Origin: Armatimonadota bacterium
Lineage (GTDB): Bacteria; Armatimonadota; Armatimonadia; Armatimonadales; Armatimonadaceae
NCBI GenBank assembly: GCA_014381035.1
Contig: JACMIS010000515.1
Coordinates: forward strand, 1-17,696
Direction of reading: 5' to 3'
DNA: 17,696 nucleotides
Below, one piece after another: positions 8,584-16,419 of the stretch. Positions within the stretch are counted from its first letter, which is position 1. Each line of letters opens with the position of its first letter. A model generated the notes under the pieces. It did not search any database. It worked only from the letters and a program-made list of their open reading frames with translations, and was not told where the DNA came from. A program made the translations under genes and the position numbers.

Positions 8584-8837
8584 GATAAACCGTCGGTCAC
8601 GGTGGCTTCCAACCGGGAACACATCCCTCGGGCGAAAGACGCGTGAGAAATAGAAAGAAGTCGTTCCCGCGAACAGATCGGGAAGCGGGCGACGTCCCTT
8701 ATTGTAACATAAGCAAGCGAATAGGTGATACCGGGCAGGAATGCCCCGCCCTGTTCGCGAAAGATTCCCTTGTCCGGTGTGGACGATCCGCGCCGTCGCA
8801 CCAAAATGGCATCGAATGAGAAAGCAGGCACATCGCA
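8584..8837. promoter_or_regulatory. Divergent intergenic region with candidate kinase-operon promoter and inverted repeat
   Basis: These 254 bases separate the leftward kinase operon from the rightward protease and must hold the promoters for at least the kinase side. On the minus strand a TACAAT -10-like hexamer lies at 8701-8706; the -35 region is poor. The hexamer is embedded in an inverted repeat with arms CTTAT (8698-8702) and ATAAG (8709-8713), the size of a small operator. A second inverted repeat (TTCCCG 8664-8669, CGGGAA 8679-8684) lies in what would be the kinase leader. I see no convincing plus-strand promoter. All of these are short matches and could be chance. Confidence 0.3.
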
Positions 8838-10133
8838 GTGAAACCGCACTTGATCGTGAAAATGGCACCCTCCGTCCCGCTGCCTGCTGTCGCACACTGG
8901 CAGGAGATTATCGCCGACAAATCTCTGGCGCAGGAAACACTTTCCCCTTCCGTAGACCACCTCCTTCGACAGCGGAAAATCCCGGTCTGGGTGGCGCGTG
9001 AGTATCGGTCGGCGGGCGCACAGTGGACACCGGAGGAATATGCGCACGGGCTTCAGCGTGTGTTCCGGCTCATTTTGCAGGAGGACAAACGGATACCCGA
9101 CGATCTGGCGGACGCGATCACGCTCCTCCCCGGGGTCGAATATGCCCGTCCCGGCATGATCGCCGTCAGCCCATTGCCGACGCCTACCGCGCAGGCGATG
9201 GGCGTTTCCACGGACCGCGAGTCGCGCGAGGCGATTTTCCTGCCCGAGGCACACCGCTGGAGTCGGGGGGACGGGCGGATCACCGTCGCCGTGCTCGATA
9301 GTGGTGTCTGCCTGACCCACCTCGAACTGACGAGTACGCTTGTGCCCGGCTATGATTTTGTGGACATTCTCAGCGACGCGGGCGAATTTTTCGGCGATGC
9401 CATCGGGGCGGACGCCGACCCTACCGATGAGGTAGGGCACGGCACCCATGTCGCGGGTATCATCGCCGCGAAGGGTAAGAACATGCCGGTCGGCGTCGCG
9501 CCGTTGTGCCGTATTATGCCCGTACGCGTTCTGGGCGCATTGCGCCAGGGCGAGCGACGCGTCGGGGCGGGATTGATAGACAACATCAACACCGCGCTGA
9601 AGTGGGCGGTGGACAACGGCGCGGATGTCATCAACATGAGTTTCGGCATCAAGCACGAGGGCGGCGGCTTGCCACATCGCGAGGTGGTGGAGTACGCGCT
9701 ATCGCGGGGCGTCACGCTCGTTGCCGCGACCGGGAACGACGGGCAGGACGCGCTATATTATCCGGGCGCGTTGCCCGGCGTGATCGCCGTGGGAGCCGCC
9801 GAATCGGGCGGCGAGAAAGCCTCCTTCTCGACATATGGTCCGCAAGTGACTCTGGTCGCGCCCGGTACCGAGGTCTTCAGCGCGTACCGCGAAGACGGAT
9901 ACGCCTACGCGAGCGGCACGTCGCAGGCGGCTCCGTTTGTCAGCGGCGCGGCGGCGTTGCTCAAATCGTATGCGATGGAGCGCGGCGGGCGACATCTGTC
10001 CGACCGTCAGGTGAAGCATCTGCTGAAGCATACGGCAGACCGACACGACAGCCGGTTTCGCACCCCACAGACAGGATACGGACAAATAAACGTGGCGGAC
10101 GCGCTCCGTTTGCTCGACTATCGCCTGAAGTAA
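8838..10133 (+). CDS. Subtilisin-family (S8) serine protease, no signal peptide
   Basis: A 431-residue subtilase. The catalytic triad is intact: Asp154 in VAVLDSGV, His201 in GHGTHVAGI, and Ser362 in SGTSQAAPFVSGAA; the oxyanion-hole Asn300 is in ATGND. Residues 1-115 form an N-terminal extension ending in VEYARPGMIAVSP, which reads like the end of an inhibitory propeptide, so autoprocessing before about residue 120 is likely. There is no Sec signal peptide, Tat motif or transmembrane helix, so the enzyme is either cytoplasmic or exported by another route. I used the GTG at 8838 because an in-frame stop lies at 8817-8819; an ATG at 8862 is possible. A weak GCAGG lies 9 bases upstream. It precedes the multi-gene plus-strand cluster by 138 bases and may process one of its proteins, but that link is inferred from position only. 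Confidence 0.96.
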   Translation: MKPHLIVKMAPSVPLPAVAHWQEIIADKSLAQETLSPSVDHLLRQRKIPVWVAREYRSAGAQWTPEEYAHGLQRVFRLILQEDKRIPDDLADAITLLPGVEYARPGMIAVSPLPTPTAQAMGVSTDRESREAIFLPEAHRWSRGDGRITVAVLDSGVCLTHLELTSTLVPGYDFVDILSDAGEFFGDAIGADADPTDEVGHGTHVAGIIAAKGKNMPVGVAPLCRIMPVRVLGALRQGERRVGAGLIDNINTALKWAVDNGADVINMSFGIKHEGGGLPHREVVEYALSRGVTLVAATGNDGQDALYYPGALPGVIAVGAAESGGEKASFSTYGPQVTLVAPGTEVFSAYREDGYAYASGTSQAAPFVSGAAALLKSYAMERGGRHLSDRQVKHLLKHTADRHDSRFRTPQTGYGQINVADALRLLDYRLK

Positions 10134-10271
10134 GCTATTTCCGGGTTTCTTCGCCCGGCTCGAAAATAATTTTATATTTTTTGCGTGGCAAGGAGGTGCA
10201 TCTATCCCGAGCGACGAATCCTTTTTCGGTAACAGACGAGCTACCCAAGGTGTTTCGAGGAGGAAGTAGCA
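10134..10271 (+). promoter_or_regulatory. Leader/promoter region of the plus-strand gene cluster
   Basis: This 138-base gap contains a small hairpin (CCGGG 10141-10145, CCCGG 10154-10158) followed by an AT-rich tract ending in a T run (about 10162-10182). That could be a weak terminator for the protease, or the AT-rich tract (TATATT at 10173-10178) could be a promoter -10 region. An almost perfect anti-Shine-Dalgarno complement, AAGGAGGTG, lies at 10190-10198 with no usable start codon after it. A second purine-rich element, GAGGAGGA (10257-10264), is the actual ribosome binding site for the next gene. Confidence 0.35.
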
Positions 10272-10982
10272 ATGATGAAGCAGCCGGAAAGTGCAGCACC
10301 CGACTCATTGGAGCCGCGTGTGAAAAGGCTGGAAACCGCCGTCCGTGTCATAGGCGGTCTGAACGCAAACGATGATTTAGAGATCGACAAGCTTCAAAAG
10401 AGCGACAAGGTTCTATATGAAGAAGATAAGGCGATCAGAAAGAATCTTGAATCCCAGGTCGCCGCTCTCAGAGCCGAACTGAAAACACAGGACGAGACGC
10501 TCCGGGCGAAGATAGATGCCGACGTAGCGGATGCCCTCGCCAAAGCCGAAGCGACCATCGGAAGACTCGCTGACGAGATTTTCGGGCGGCTATACGAACT
10601 CGGCGCCAAACAGGATGAGCTTGCCGCGAAGCAGGACGACCTTTCTCAAAAACACGACGTTCTTGTCGAAACGCAGGGCAATCTTTCCAAAAAACTCGGA
10701 GAACTCGCCGAGATTGTGGACGCCATCCGGAACCCCAAACCGGCGTCCGAGCTCGCTGACGCACGACTCCCACAGTACCGACGGTTCTCCGTAGAAGAGC
10801 TGAAACAGGCGATTATGGAAGACAGACGGGATGTTGTCGTCGAAATCGCGAGTCGCCTCAATCCCCGCGACGCCAATGACGGCAAGGTCTTATCCAACCT
10901 GTATACGCTGGTAAAGGACGGGGCACTCATGACGGAACTTATCACCTTCGCCGGAAGTAAAGCCAAGCCGTTGAACGCGTAG
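10272..10982 (+). CDS. Coiled-coil protein of unknown function
   Basis: A 236-residue soluble protein dominated by coiled coil. After a short polar N-terminus, residues about 12-152 are nearly all helical and highly charged. From 110 to 145 there is a strict heptad ladder with leucine at 110, 117, 124, 131, 138 and 145 (units of the type LAAKQDD), enough for a stable dimer or higher oligomer. The C-terminal part (about 168-236) is a compact predicted helical domain (RFSVEELKQAIMEDRRDVVVEI and onwards) without coiled-coil periodicity. The ATG at 10272 is supported by a strong ribosome binding site, GAGGAGGA, 7 bases upstream. It lies 20 bases before the next gene. I do not recognise a family; a scaffold or tether role is only inferred from the coiled coil. 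Confidence 0.92.
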   Translation: MMKQPESAAPDSLEPRVKRLETAVRVIGGLNANDDLEIDKLQKSDKVLYEEDKAIRKNLESQVAALRAELKTQDETLRAKIDADVADALAKAEATIGRLADEIFGRLYELGAKQDELAAKQDDLSQKHDVLVETQGNLSKKLGELAEIVDAIRNPKPASELADARLPQYRRFSVEELKQAIMEDRRDVVVEIASRLNPRDANDGKVLSNLYTLVKDGALMTELITFAGSKAKPLNA

Positions 10983-11002
10983 CGCATCAGAAGGAGCCTG
11001 TA

Positions 11003-12967
11003 ATGACCGATATTAGTCTGATACCGCGGGATAGGTTCGTCGAATTCGCGGACACGCTTGAAAAGGACGAGCGACTGCGAGAAAACTGGACGACGGAGCA
11101 ACTCCGCGAGATCAACCGCATCGCGGAAGTGGAACGCGCCCGCAAAGACCGCATGGCGCAGATTTTACATGATTTGAACGGAGTCAAGGACGGCGAATCG
11201 TCCGCCGACGTGCTCAAGGTGCGCGATCTGACCTATCCGCTCGACGCCATCGCCAGCAAGGCACGTCATGCTACCAGCGAGTTTTATAAAGAAGAACTCA
11301 AAAAACTGGCACCCGAAAAGCGGATCGAGAAACGGGGTATCACTGCCGTGGTCGCCAAAGTGACGAAACGGCTCAATGCTCGCGGTCTGGACGACATCGA
11401 GCGCACTCTGCTCGCGCTCCCTGCCGTATACGAGTTTCTCCTGATCAGTGCTCTGGACGATCAGAAGGTCAAGGACGACGACGACCAGGGGTTATTCGAC
11501 GCCGTGTTGCGCTCGGTGATCACCAAGCCGCGCCGCTACCTGCTCAACGAGATATTAGGCAACGTCCTTGATGCCCAGAATATCAAACTGGAAAAAGACG
11601 AACTCATCGCGCTCCGCGACCTTGCCTTCGGGCGAGGCGTGGCACTACGCGTCGGCACCGTGCGCGACGACGTGCTGAAACTGATCGGCGACGGGCAACA
11701 CATGGGGACGCTACGCCTGTACGTGGATCGCTACGCGCAGGGCGGCGAGATTGACGAAGCTCTATTTACCGAAGGCGTCCGGCGTGAGATGGCGCGGTAT
11801 CTGTATGCACGCGGCGTCCGCATCAAGGATAAGCAGGGATTCGACGGCGGAAAGTACGACGAGCATTTCGCCCTCGCCTACGATCATGCCACCCGCGTTG
11901 CGCAGGGCAACGATGACCCTGTGGACGTGGCGCGGACCAAGGGCGGCGTGTCCGATTGGGATTTCACCATCCGCCGCATCAGCCAGTCCGAACGCCCCAT
12001 CGTCCGCGCTCAGGCGATCCGCGCCGCCGGTGCGCTTTACACGACCTTTGTCGAGGGCGAGCAGATGCACGTTTTCGACATCGCCGATTCCCTCCTGACC
12101 GAATGGCACCGGGGCGAACTGGACATCCCCGACGGCGAGACCGCCTCGCTGCTCAACCGCTACGAGATCCTGATGCGCGACCGCCCCACCGAGGAGGAGC
12201 GGCAGATGCATTACAAACGCGTCTTCAATATCGGGGAAGCGGAGATGCTTTCCGGTACGGTCGTGAACGAAGCGTTTCCCGGTCTTTGGGACAATCTGAT
12301 GTACGAAGTGACGCGATACATAGACAAGACCGAGCGGTACTACACCGAGGAGAAGATGATCTCGCGCACCGCGATGTATCAGGCGATTCAGGATTTGCAG
12401 TACAACCTGTCGGAGTACATGACCGGTAGCGCGCCCAAAAAGACGACGGAAATGTACCGTAGTCTGGAGGAAGCACTGGACATCATCGGTAGCGAAGACG
12501 TGTTGAACCACATGGGCGGACGGCGCAAGACCATCACGGCGGTCATTGAGCGGATGGGCAGGACGTCGCTGGGTGTCGCCATTCCCGCGACCAGCCTCGT
12601 CACCGTCGCCGAACGGGGGAACGACATCTTCCATTTCATCGCCGATTTCGCCCCCGAGAACGTCGCGGACGACGAGTTTCAACGGTTCCTGGACGCTTGC
12701 AAGGCGTGTATCGTCAGCCAGGCGGCACTCGAACCGCGCGGCGAAGAGACAGAGTACACCGACGCCCCCCCATCAGACCGCTACGAGAACGGAAGCGACT
12801 ATGGGAATGGCGGCCGCAGCAGCAATGGTTACGCGGGCGCGGGGCGCAACGGCTACAAAAATGGCAACGGATCGTCCAACGGCAACGGATCGCGGCGGAT
12901 GGCGGGCGTCGGCGGGCGCAGCAGCAACGGCGGCGGCGGCGGTAACTTCGACGACTGGGATAGCTAA
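11003..12967 (+). CDS. Large helical protein with Gly/Asn/Ser-rich tail, unknown function
   Basis: A 654-residue protein that I cannot assign. Residues 1-575 look largely alpha-helical and soluble, with many charged residues and no signal peptide or transmembrane helix. The N-terminus (about 15-60) is a likely coiled helix. Around 330-545 conserved-looking segments such as WHRGELDIPDG and NEAFPGLWDNLMYEVTRY suggest a folded helical core. Residues about 578-654 form a low-complexity tail of Gly, Asn, Ser, Tyr and Arg (NGNGSSNGNG type) ending in the acidic-aromatic DDWDS. The ATG at 11003 has a good ribosome binding site, AAGGAG, 7 bases upstream. It is 26 bases before the next gene and clearly belongs to the same operon. 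The tail resembles flexible linkers or condensate-forming segments, but that is a composition-based guess. Confidence 0.93.
   Translation: MTDISLIPRDRFVEFADTLEKDERLRENWTTEQLREINRIAEVERARKDRMAQILHDLNGVKDGESSADVLKVRDLTYPLDAIASKARHATSEFYKEELKKLAPEKRIEKRGITAVVAKVTKRLNARGLDDIERTLLALPAVYEFLLISALDDQKVKDDDDQGLFDAVLRSVITKPRRYLLNEILGNVLDAQNIKLEKDELIALRDLAFGRGVALRVGTVRDDVLKLIGDGQHMGTLRLYVDRYAQGGEIDEALFTEGVRREMARYLYARGVRIKDKQGFDGGKYDEHFALAYDHATRVAQGNDDPVDVARTKGGVSDWDFTIRRISQSERPIVRAQAIRAAGALYTTFVEGEQMHVFDIADSLLTEWHRGELDIPDGETASLLNRYEILMRDRPTEEERQMHYKRVFNIGEAEMLSGTVVNEAFPGLWDNLMYEVTRYIDKTERYYTEEKMISRTAMYQAIQDLQYNLSEYMTGSAPKKTTEMYRSLEEALDIIGSEDVLNHMGGRRKTITAVIERMGRTSLGVAIPATSLVTVAERGNDIFHFIADFAPENVADDEFQRFLDACKACIVSQAALEPRGEETEYTDAPPSDRYENGSDYGNGGRSSNGYAGAGRNGYKNGNGSSNGNGSRRMAGVGGRSSNGGGGGNFDDWDS
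12863..12892 (+). repeat. Short direct repeat in the Gly/Asn tail coding region
   Basis: The 12-base unit GGCAACGGATCG occurs at 12863-12874 and again at 12881-12892, inside codons for the NGS-type tail of the 654-residue protein. A similar pair based on GCAGCAGCAA occurs on either side. Such repeats allow slipped-strand length change of a tail that can tolerate it. Confidence 0.55.
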
Positions 12968-12993
12968 TTCTTGGGAACCGAAAGGCAAGGGTC

Positions 12994-14022
12994 ATGCGGA
13001 CTGAAAACGAAATCAAAGACATGGCGCGGGCACAGACTCGCCTCGTTTTAGGGCAAAGCACGCAATTTCTCCAGATGCCGCCCCACGAGCAGCAGGCGTT
13101 GTATCGCGATGCGTATGAGGCGAACTACGGACAACTGGCGCGTCAGAACGGTCTGCTCACCCGTCAGATGGCGACCGACGCCATGGATCCGGAAAACTTC
13201 GACAACGACCGGATCGAGCAGGCAGGGCAGCTGGCGGCGGACTTTATCCAGGATGTTGACTTTCCCGGTTTCGTGCGCGACCTCATCCACGGCGTTTTTC
13301 GCGCCAACATCGAGGTGATGCACGAACAGACGAACGACTTCCTCCGGATCCTGAAGATGGCGACGCAAAGTCTGGCGCAATTCATCAACAAGATAGACGA
13401 CACCAGTACCTTCGCGTATCTCGTGGATAAGGAGCCGGATAACTTCAGCTTCCAGTTGCCCCCTATCCCCGACGACGGCACGGAAGTGACGCAGCCGCAA
13501 CAACCGGTCCTTACTGACAAGCAGGGCGAACCGCTCGACATCGGCGACAACATGGTGAAAGCCAAGATCATGGACGCAAAAATCGCCATGGCTCAGGAGC
13601 AACGCGCCCTGTTGCGCGAGGTGATGCTGATGGGTATCACACGGCTGGTTGTCGAGGAAGGCAACATCAACGCCGCGGTTGTTTTCGACATCAAGGCGAA
13701 GGAGAACATCGTCCGTACCGGTCAGAAGGTGAACGAAAAAGTAAACACTTCGGGCGGCAATTTCGGGGGCAGTTTTCTCGGTATTTTCGGCGGCGGCAGG
13801 AGCAGCACGGAAAAGAAAACCGAAATCACGGTCTCCTCTGCCAAGGGTACGGGGAACACCGAACTCGCGGCGAAAATCACGGGGTCGGTTTCCATCAAGT
13901 TCAAGACCGATTATTTCAAACTGGATAACTTTGCGCAGATGTACGCACCGAAAACGCAACCGGCGGCACCCGCGCCCGGTGCTGCACCCGCCCCCGCGGC
14001 ATTACCGGGTGCGGTTCGGTAG
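12994..14022 (+). CDS. Unknown protein with helical N-half, Gly-rich linker, beta C-half and Pro/Ala tail
   Basis: A 342-residue protein of no family that I can name. Residues 1-145 are helical and amphipathic (for example DFPGFVRDLIHGVFRANIEV). A proline-rich spacer (about 150-182) leads to a long helix (about 186-216), then the strand-like LVVEEGNINAAVVFDIKAKE (218-237). A Gly/Ser-rich stretch (253-269, NFGGSFLGIFGGG) is followed by two probable long strands (KTEITVSSA; ELAAKITGSVSIKFKTDYF). The last 22 residues are a disordered Pro/Ala tail (APAPGAAPAPAALPG). There is no signal peptide or clear transmembrane helix. The ATG at 12994 has AAGGCAAGGG just upstream. The pattern of helix, strand pair and flexible segments would suit a structural or assembly subunit, but this is inference from layout only. 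The gap to the next gene is 28 bases. Confidence 0.92.
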   Translation: MRTENEIKDMARAQTRLVLGQSTQFLQMPPHEQQALYRDAYEANYGQLARQNGLLTRQMATDAMDPENFDNDRIEQAGQLAADFIQDVDFPGFVRDLIHGVFRANIEVMHEQTNDFLRILKMATQSLAQFINKIDDTSTFAYLVDKEPDNFSFQLPPIPDDGTEVTQPQQPVLTDKQGEPLDIGDNMVKAKIMDAKIAMAQEQRALLREVMLMGITRLVVEEGNINAAVVFDIKAKENIVRTGQKVNEKVNTSGGNFGGSFLGIFGGGRSSTEKKTEITVSSAKGTGNTELAAKITGSVSIKFKTDYFKLDNFAQMYAPKTQPAAPAPGAAPAPAALPGAVR

Positions 14023-14050
14023 TGCCGCAGGGGCGGTGAGGCGATGAACC

Positions 14051-16219
14051 ATGGCACTCGCGATCTTGCGATTCGAGGAAGCGGACGGCGGTATCGTGCG
14101 TTTCCATGCCGACATCGGCGGGAACCGGTTTTACCGATACCAGATCGGGGACGATGGGGCACACGACGGCGGCGGGTTCGCAACACTCGCGAACCCGCGC
14201 CATGAGTCGGACCTGATCGGTCCTCTGCGCCCGGCGGCTCTGGGACGCACAACCATAGAGATACCAATAGGTCTGTTCGGGCGGAACGACCGGTTCGTGC
14301 AGCTGACGAGTTACCGCGAATCGCCCGATATCGGGGCGGCAGTCTCGGAGATCGTGGAAGTACCGTTCGCCGTTCTGCCGCCGGGCTTGCCGCGAGACGA
14401 GGGACGGGAAGACCGCGAGACGGACGAACCGATGCCGCGAAACCGCCTGCGACCGTTCACTAAAGGATGGGATACTCGAGCCATGCAGCAACAACAAATT
14501 CAACGACCCGCAAGAACACCCATCAACGTTTCTGGCAACGGCAACACGAACGGACTTGGCGCGGCGTTCACCTATACGAATAGCCGCCCCGCGAACGATG
14601 CCGCCTATGCGGCACCGTTCGCGTATCGCGAAGCACGCTACTCCGACGCGATGTTTTTGGAGGCTATCGGCTCACTCCTTTCCAGTGCGCTGCCCGTGGT
14701 GAATCAGGTCATCGGCGGCTTGGGTGGTGCCGGGGGCGTGGGCAAGATCCTAGGCGGTCTGCTTGGCGGCGGCGGCGGCGGTTCTGCCGCGCCGACTGCC
14801 AACCCGTCCGGCGCGAATCCACAATCCGTCACGCCCGACCTGGCGCGACAGATCGCGGAATTGATCCGCATACTATCCGCGCCTTCTGCCGCGGCGACGC
14901 CGACCGCCAAATCGCTTTCCGATACCGGCTACTCGCAACAGATGATCGCCCCGATGCTTCTGGCTGCCCTCCCCGCGCTCGCCCCGCTTCTCGGGCAGGT
15001 GCTGAACCCGCAGACCATCAACGCGGTCATGAGCAACGTCGGTCCGAAGGCGAGCATCGGCGCGGTCACGGACGCGGTCAAAGACATCGGCGGGATGAAC
15101 ATCCAGGCATACAAGAACATCATGGATCATATCCAGGCGATCATGCCCAGTAGCGACACGACGCCGCTTTTGAATCACCTGCTCGCGGTGTCGGCGAGCC
15201 TGTCTGAGACGACCATCCTGCCTTCCTATCGGCGCGTCGAAACGGTCCGGGTCCATTTCGTGCAGCAGCCCCCCGTGGCACTGCGGGGGCGCGAACAGAC
15301 CGTGTACCACGCCGATACACCGCAGGGTTTAGCCTTCCCCCTGACCGTCGAAACGCCGCGCCCGATCCGTAGCGCGACGCTTTATCTGCTGGTGAAAGAG
15401 GCGGAAACGTTGCACGTCGTCGCAGAGAAGCAATGGGAAGTGACGAACATCGGCGCGGGCGCATTTTCTGAAACACCCCGGTTATCTGCGGGCGAACTCG
15501 CCGCCCTTTCGCCGGGAGCCGAATATCTTGTGTGTACCTACCTCGTCTGGAAGACGAAGCGGGGCGAACGGATCGGGGCAAGTCGCACGCAGGTCATCCA
15601 CCTCGCGGGCGAGTACTCCTATCAGGGCATGGAAACGGGGGGCGAGATCGTGCCGCTAAACGACGTGGAGAAGTTCCGTCCCTACTGGCATAAGGTCTGG
15701 CAAGAGTCTTTCACACGGGAAAAACGCCGGTGGGAATGGGACTGCAAATACTATTACGCGCTCCATGCCGAGAGTAGCACGAGCGAACGGTTGGAAACCG
15801 TGACCGAGGAAACGCCCGGCGGCGGTCGCCGTATCGAGGGACGCTTGAAAAGCGGTCTGCGCCTGAGTCTATCCGAACTGAACGCGCTTCTCCCGCAAAT
15901 CTCGCCGCACCCCGCACTCAATGCCGCGCAGTTAAAAGCTCTGTCCGCGCCCGCCCCCCTCGCCGCCTTCGGACGCGCCGCCCGTTCGAAAGCGCAGTTT
16001 CGCGGCTCCGAGGGGGACAGCGTCGCGCTCTGGATCTATCCGGAGATGCGGATTCAGCCCGCCGTTCTTCTGCGGGCGGGCACACCAGACGCGAACGGCT
16101 TAGTCACAGAAATGACCGAGGAGACGGTGCATTTTCCGGTCCCGGCACTGGCACATTTCGTGGGCGTCAGCACGGAAACAAACCCATTCCCCGCGTTGGA
16201 CGGGGGCGAGGAGATATAA
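14051..16219 (+). CDS. Large protein with central hydrophobic Gly-rich segment between two beta-rich regions
   Basis: A 722-residue protein of unknown function with three regions. Residues 1-115 are a beta-rich domain (LRFEEADGGIVRFHADIGGN, FYRYQIGDD, then ALGRTTIEIP). A charged linker (115-145) follows. The central region begins at Met145 with a Gln/Asn-rich stretch and contains FLEAIGSLLSSALPVVNQVI, a glycine run (222-244, with GGLLGGGGGG), and a second hydrophobic helix (298-318, MIAPMLLAALPALAPLLGQV); these could insert in a membrane or pack as an amphipathic core. Residues about 390-722 are another beta-rich part with paired Trp/Tyr motifs (WHKVWQESF; WEWDCKYYYA). The start at 14051 has GAGG about 11 bases upstream. 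Met145 (14483) is itself preceded by AAAGGATG, so the gene may be a fusion of two once-separate genes or have an internal start. No signal peptide is present. Confidence 0.92.
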   Translation: MALAILRFEEADGGIVRFHADIGGNRFYRYQIGDDGAHDGGGFATLANPRHESDLIGPLRPAALGRTTIEIPIGLFGRNDRFVQLTSYRESPDIGAAVSEIVEVPFAVLPPGLPRDEGREDRETDEPMPRNRLRPFTKGWDTRAMQQQQIQRPARTPINVSGNGNTNGLGAAFTYTNSRPANDAAYAAPFAYREARYSDAMFLEAIGSLLSSALPVVNQVIGGLGGAGGVGKILGGLLGGGGGGSAAPTANPSGANPQSVTPDLARQIAELIRILSAPSAAATPTAKSLSDTGYSQQMIAPMLLAALPALAPLLGQVLNPQTINAVMSNVGPKASIGAVTDAVKDIGGMNIQAYKNIMDHIQAIMPSSDTTPLLNHLLAVSASLSETTILPSYRRVETVRVHFVQQPPVALRGREQTVYHADTPQGLAFPLTVETPRPIRSATLYLLVKEAETLHVVAEKQWEVTNIGAGAFSETPRLSAGELAALSPGAEYLVCTYLVWKTKRGERIGASRTQVIHLAGEYSYQGMETGGEIVPLNDVEKFRPYWHKVWQESFTREKRRWEWDCKYYYALHAESSTSERLETVTEETPGGGRRIEGRLKSGLRLSLSELNALLPQISPHPALNAAQLKALSAPAPLAAFGRAARSKAQFRGSEGDSVALWIYPEMRIQPAVLLRAGTPDANGLVTEMTEETVHFPVPALAHFVGVSTETNPFPALDGGEEI

Positions 16220-16221
16220 CG

Positions 16222-16419
16222 ATGGCGAACAAGCAAGTACTGTTCCCCCATGCGAGCCGGGGTTTTGCCCGCGCCGCGAGCGATGAACCGGTACTTTTGA
16301 ACGGAATGCGCGTCCTTTTCGACGACAAGGTCGCACTCTATCCGGTGGAACTGGAGCCGGACCCTTCCCGCGAAAAGCCGGAGAAAACGGACGGAAAGAA
16401 GCGCGATGACAGCCGATGA
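16222..16419 (+). CDS. Small protein of unknown function (65 aa)
   Basis: A 65-residue protein beginning 2 bases after the upstream stop codon, with GAGGAG 8 bases before its ATG. Residues 20-45 (DEPVLLNGMRVLFDDKVALYPVEL) look like three short beta strands. The last 20 residues are strongly charged, rich in Lys, Glu and Asp (EKPEKTDGKKRDDSR), and probably disordered. Its end overlaps the next gene by 14 bases. Tight coupling on both sides, and a good ribosome binding site, make it a real gene despite its size; the function is unknown, perhaps a small accessory subunit or chaperone. Confidence 0.82.
   Translation: MANKQVLFPHASRGFARAASDEPVLLNGMRVLFDDKVALYPVELEPDPSREKPEKTDGKKRDDSR

Noticed and set aside
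8584..8895. In-frame extension of the sensor kinase up to 8895
   Set aside because: The extra 104 residues are rich in Arg, Cys and aromatic residues in an uneven way, precede the first TM helix of a normal kinase start, and would overlap the divergent protease start. It is an open frame in an intergenic region.
9506..10375. Plus-strand frame overlapping the protease and running into the coiled-coil gene
   Set aside because: The protease frame carries the full catalytic triad; this frame is Arg-rich out-of-frame translation without its own ribosome binding site.
11762..13959. Long minus-strand frames opposite the 654- and 342-residue genes
   Set aside because: The translations are rich in His, Val and Arg and lack domains, while the opposite strand has consistently spaced genes with Shine-Dalgarno sequences.
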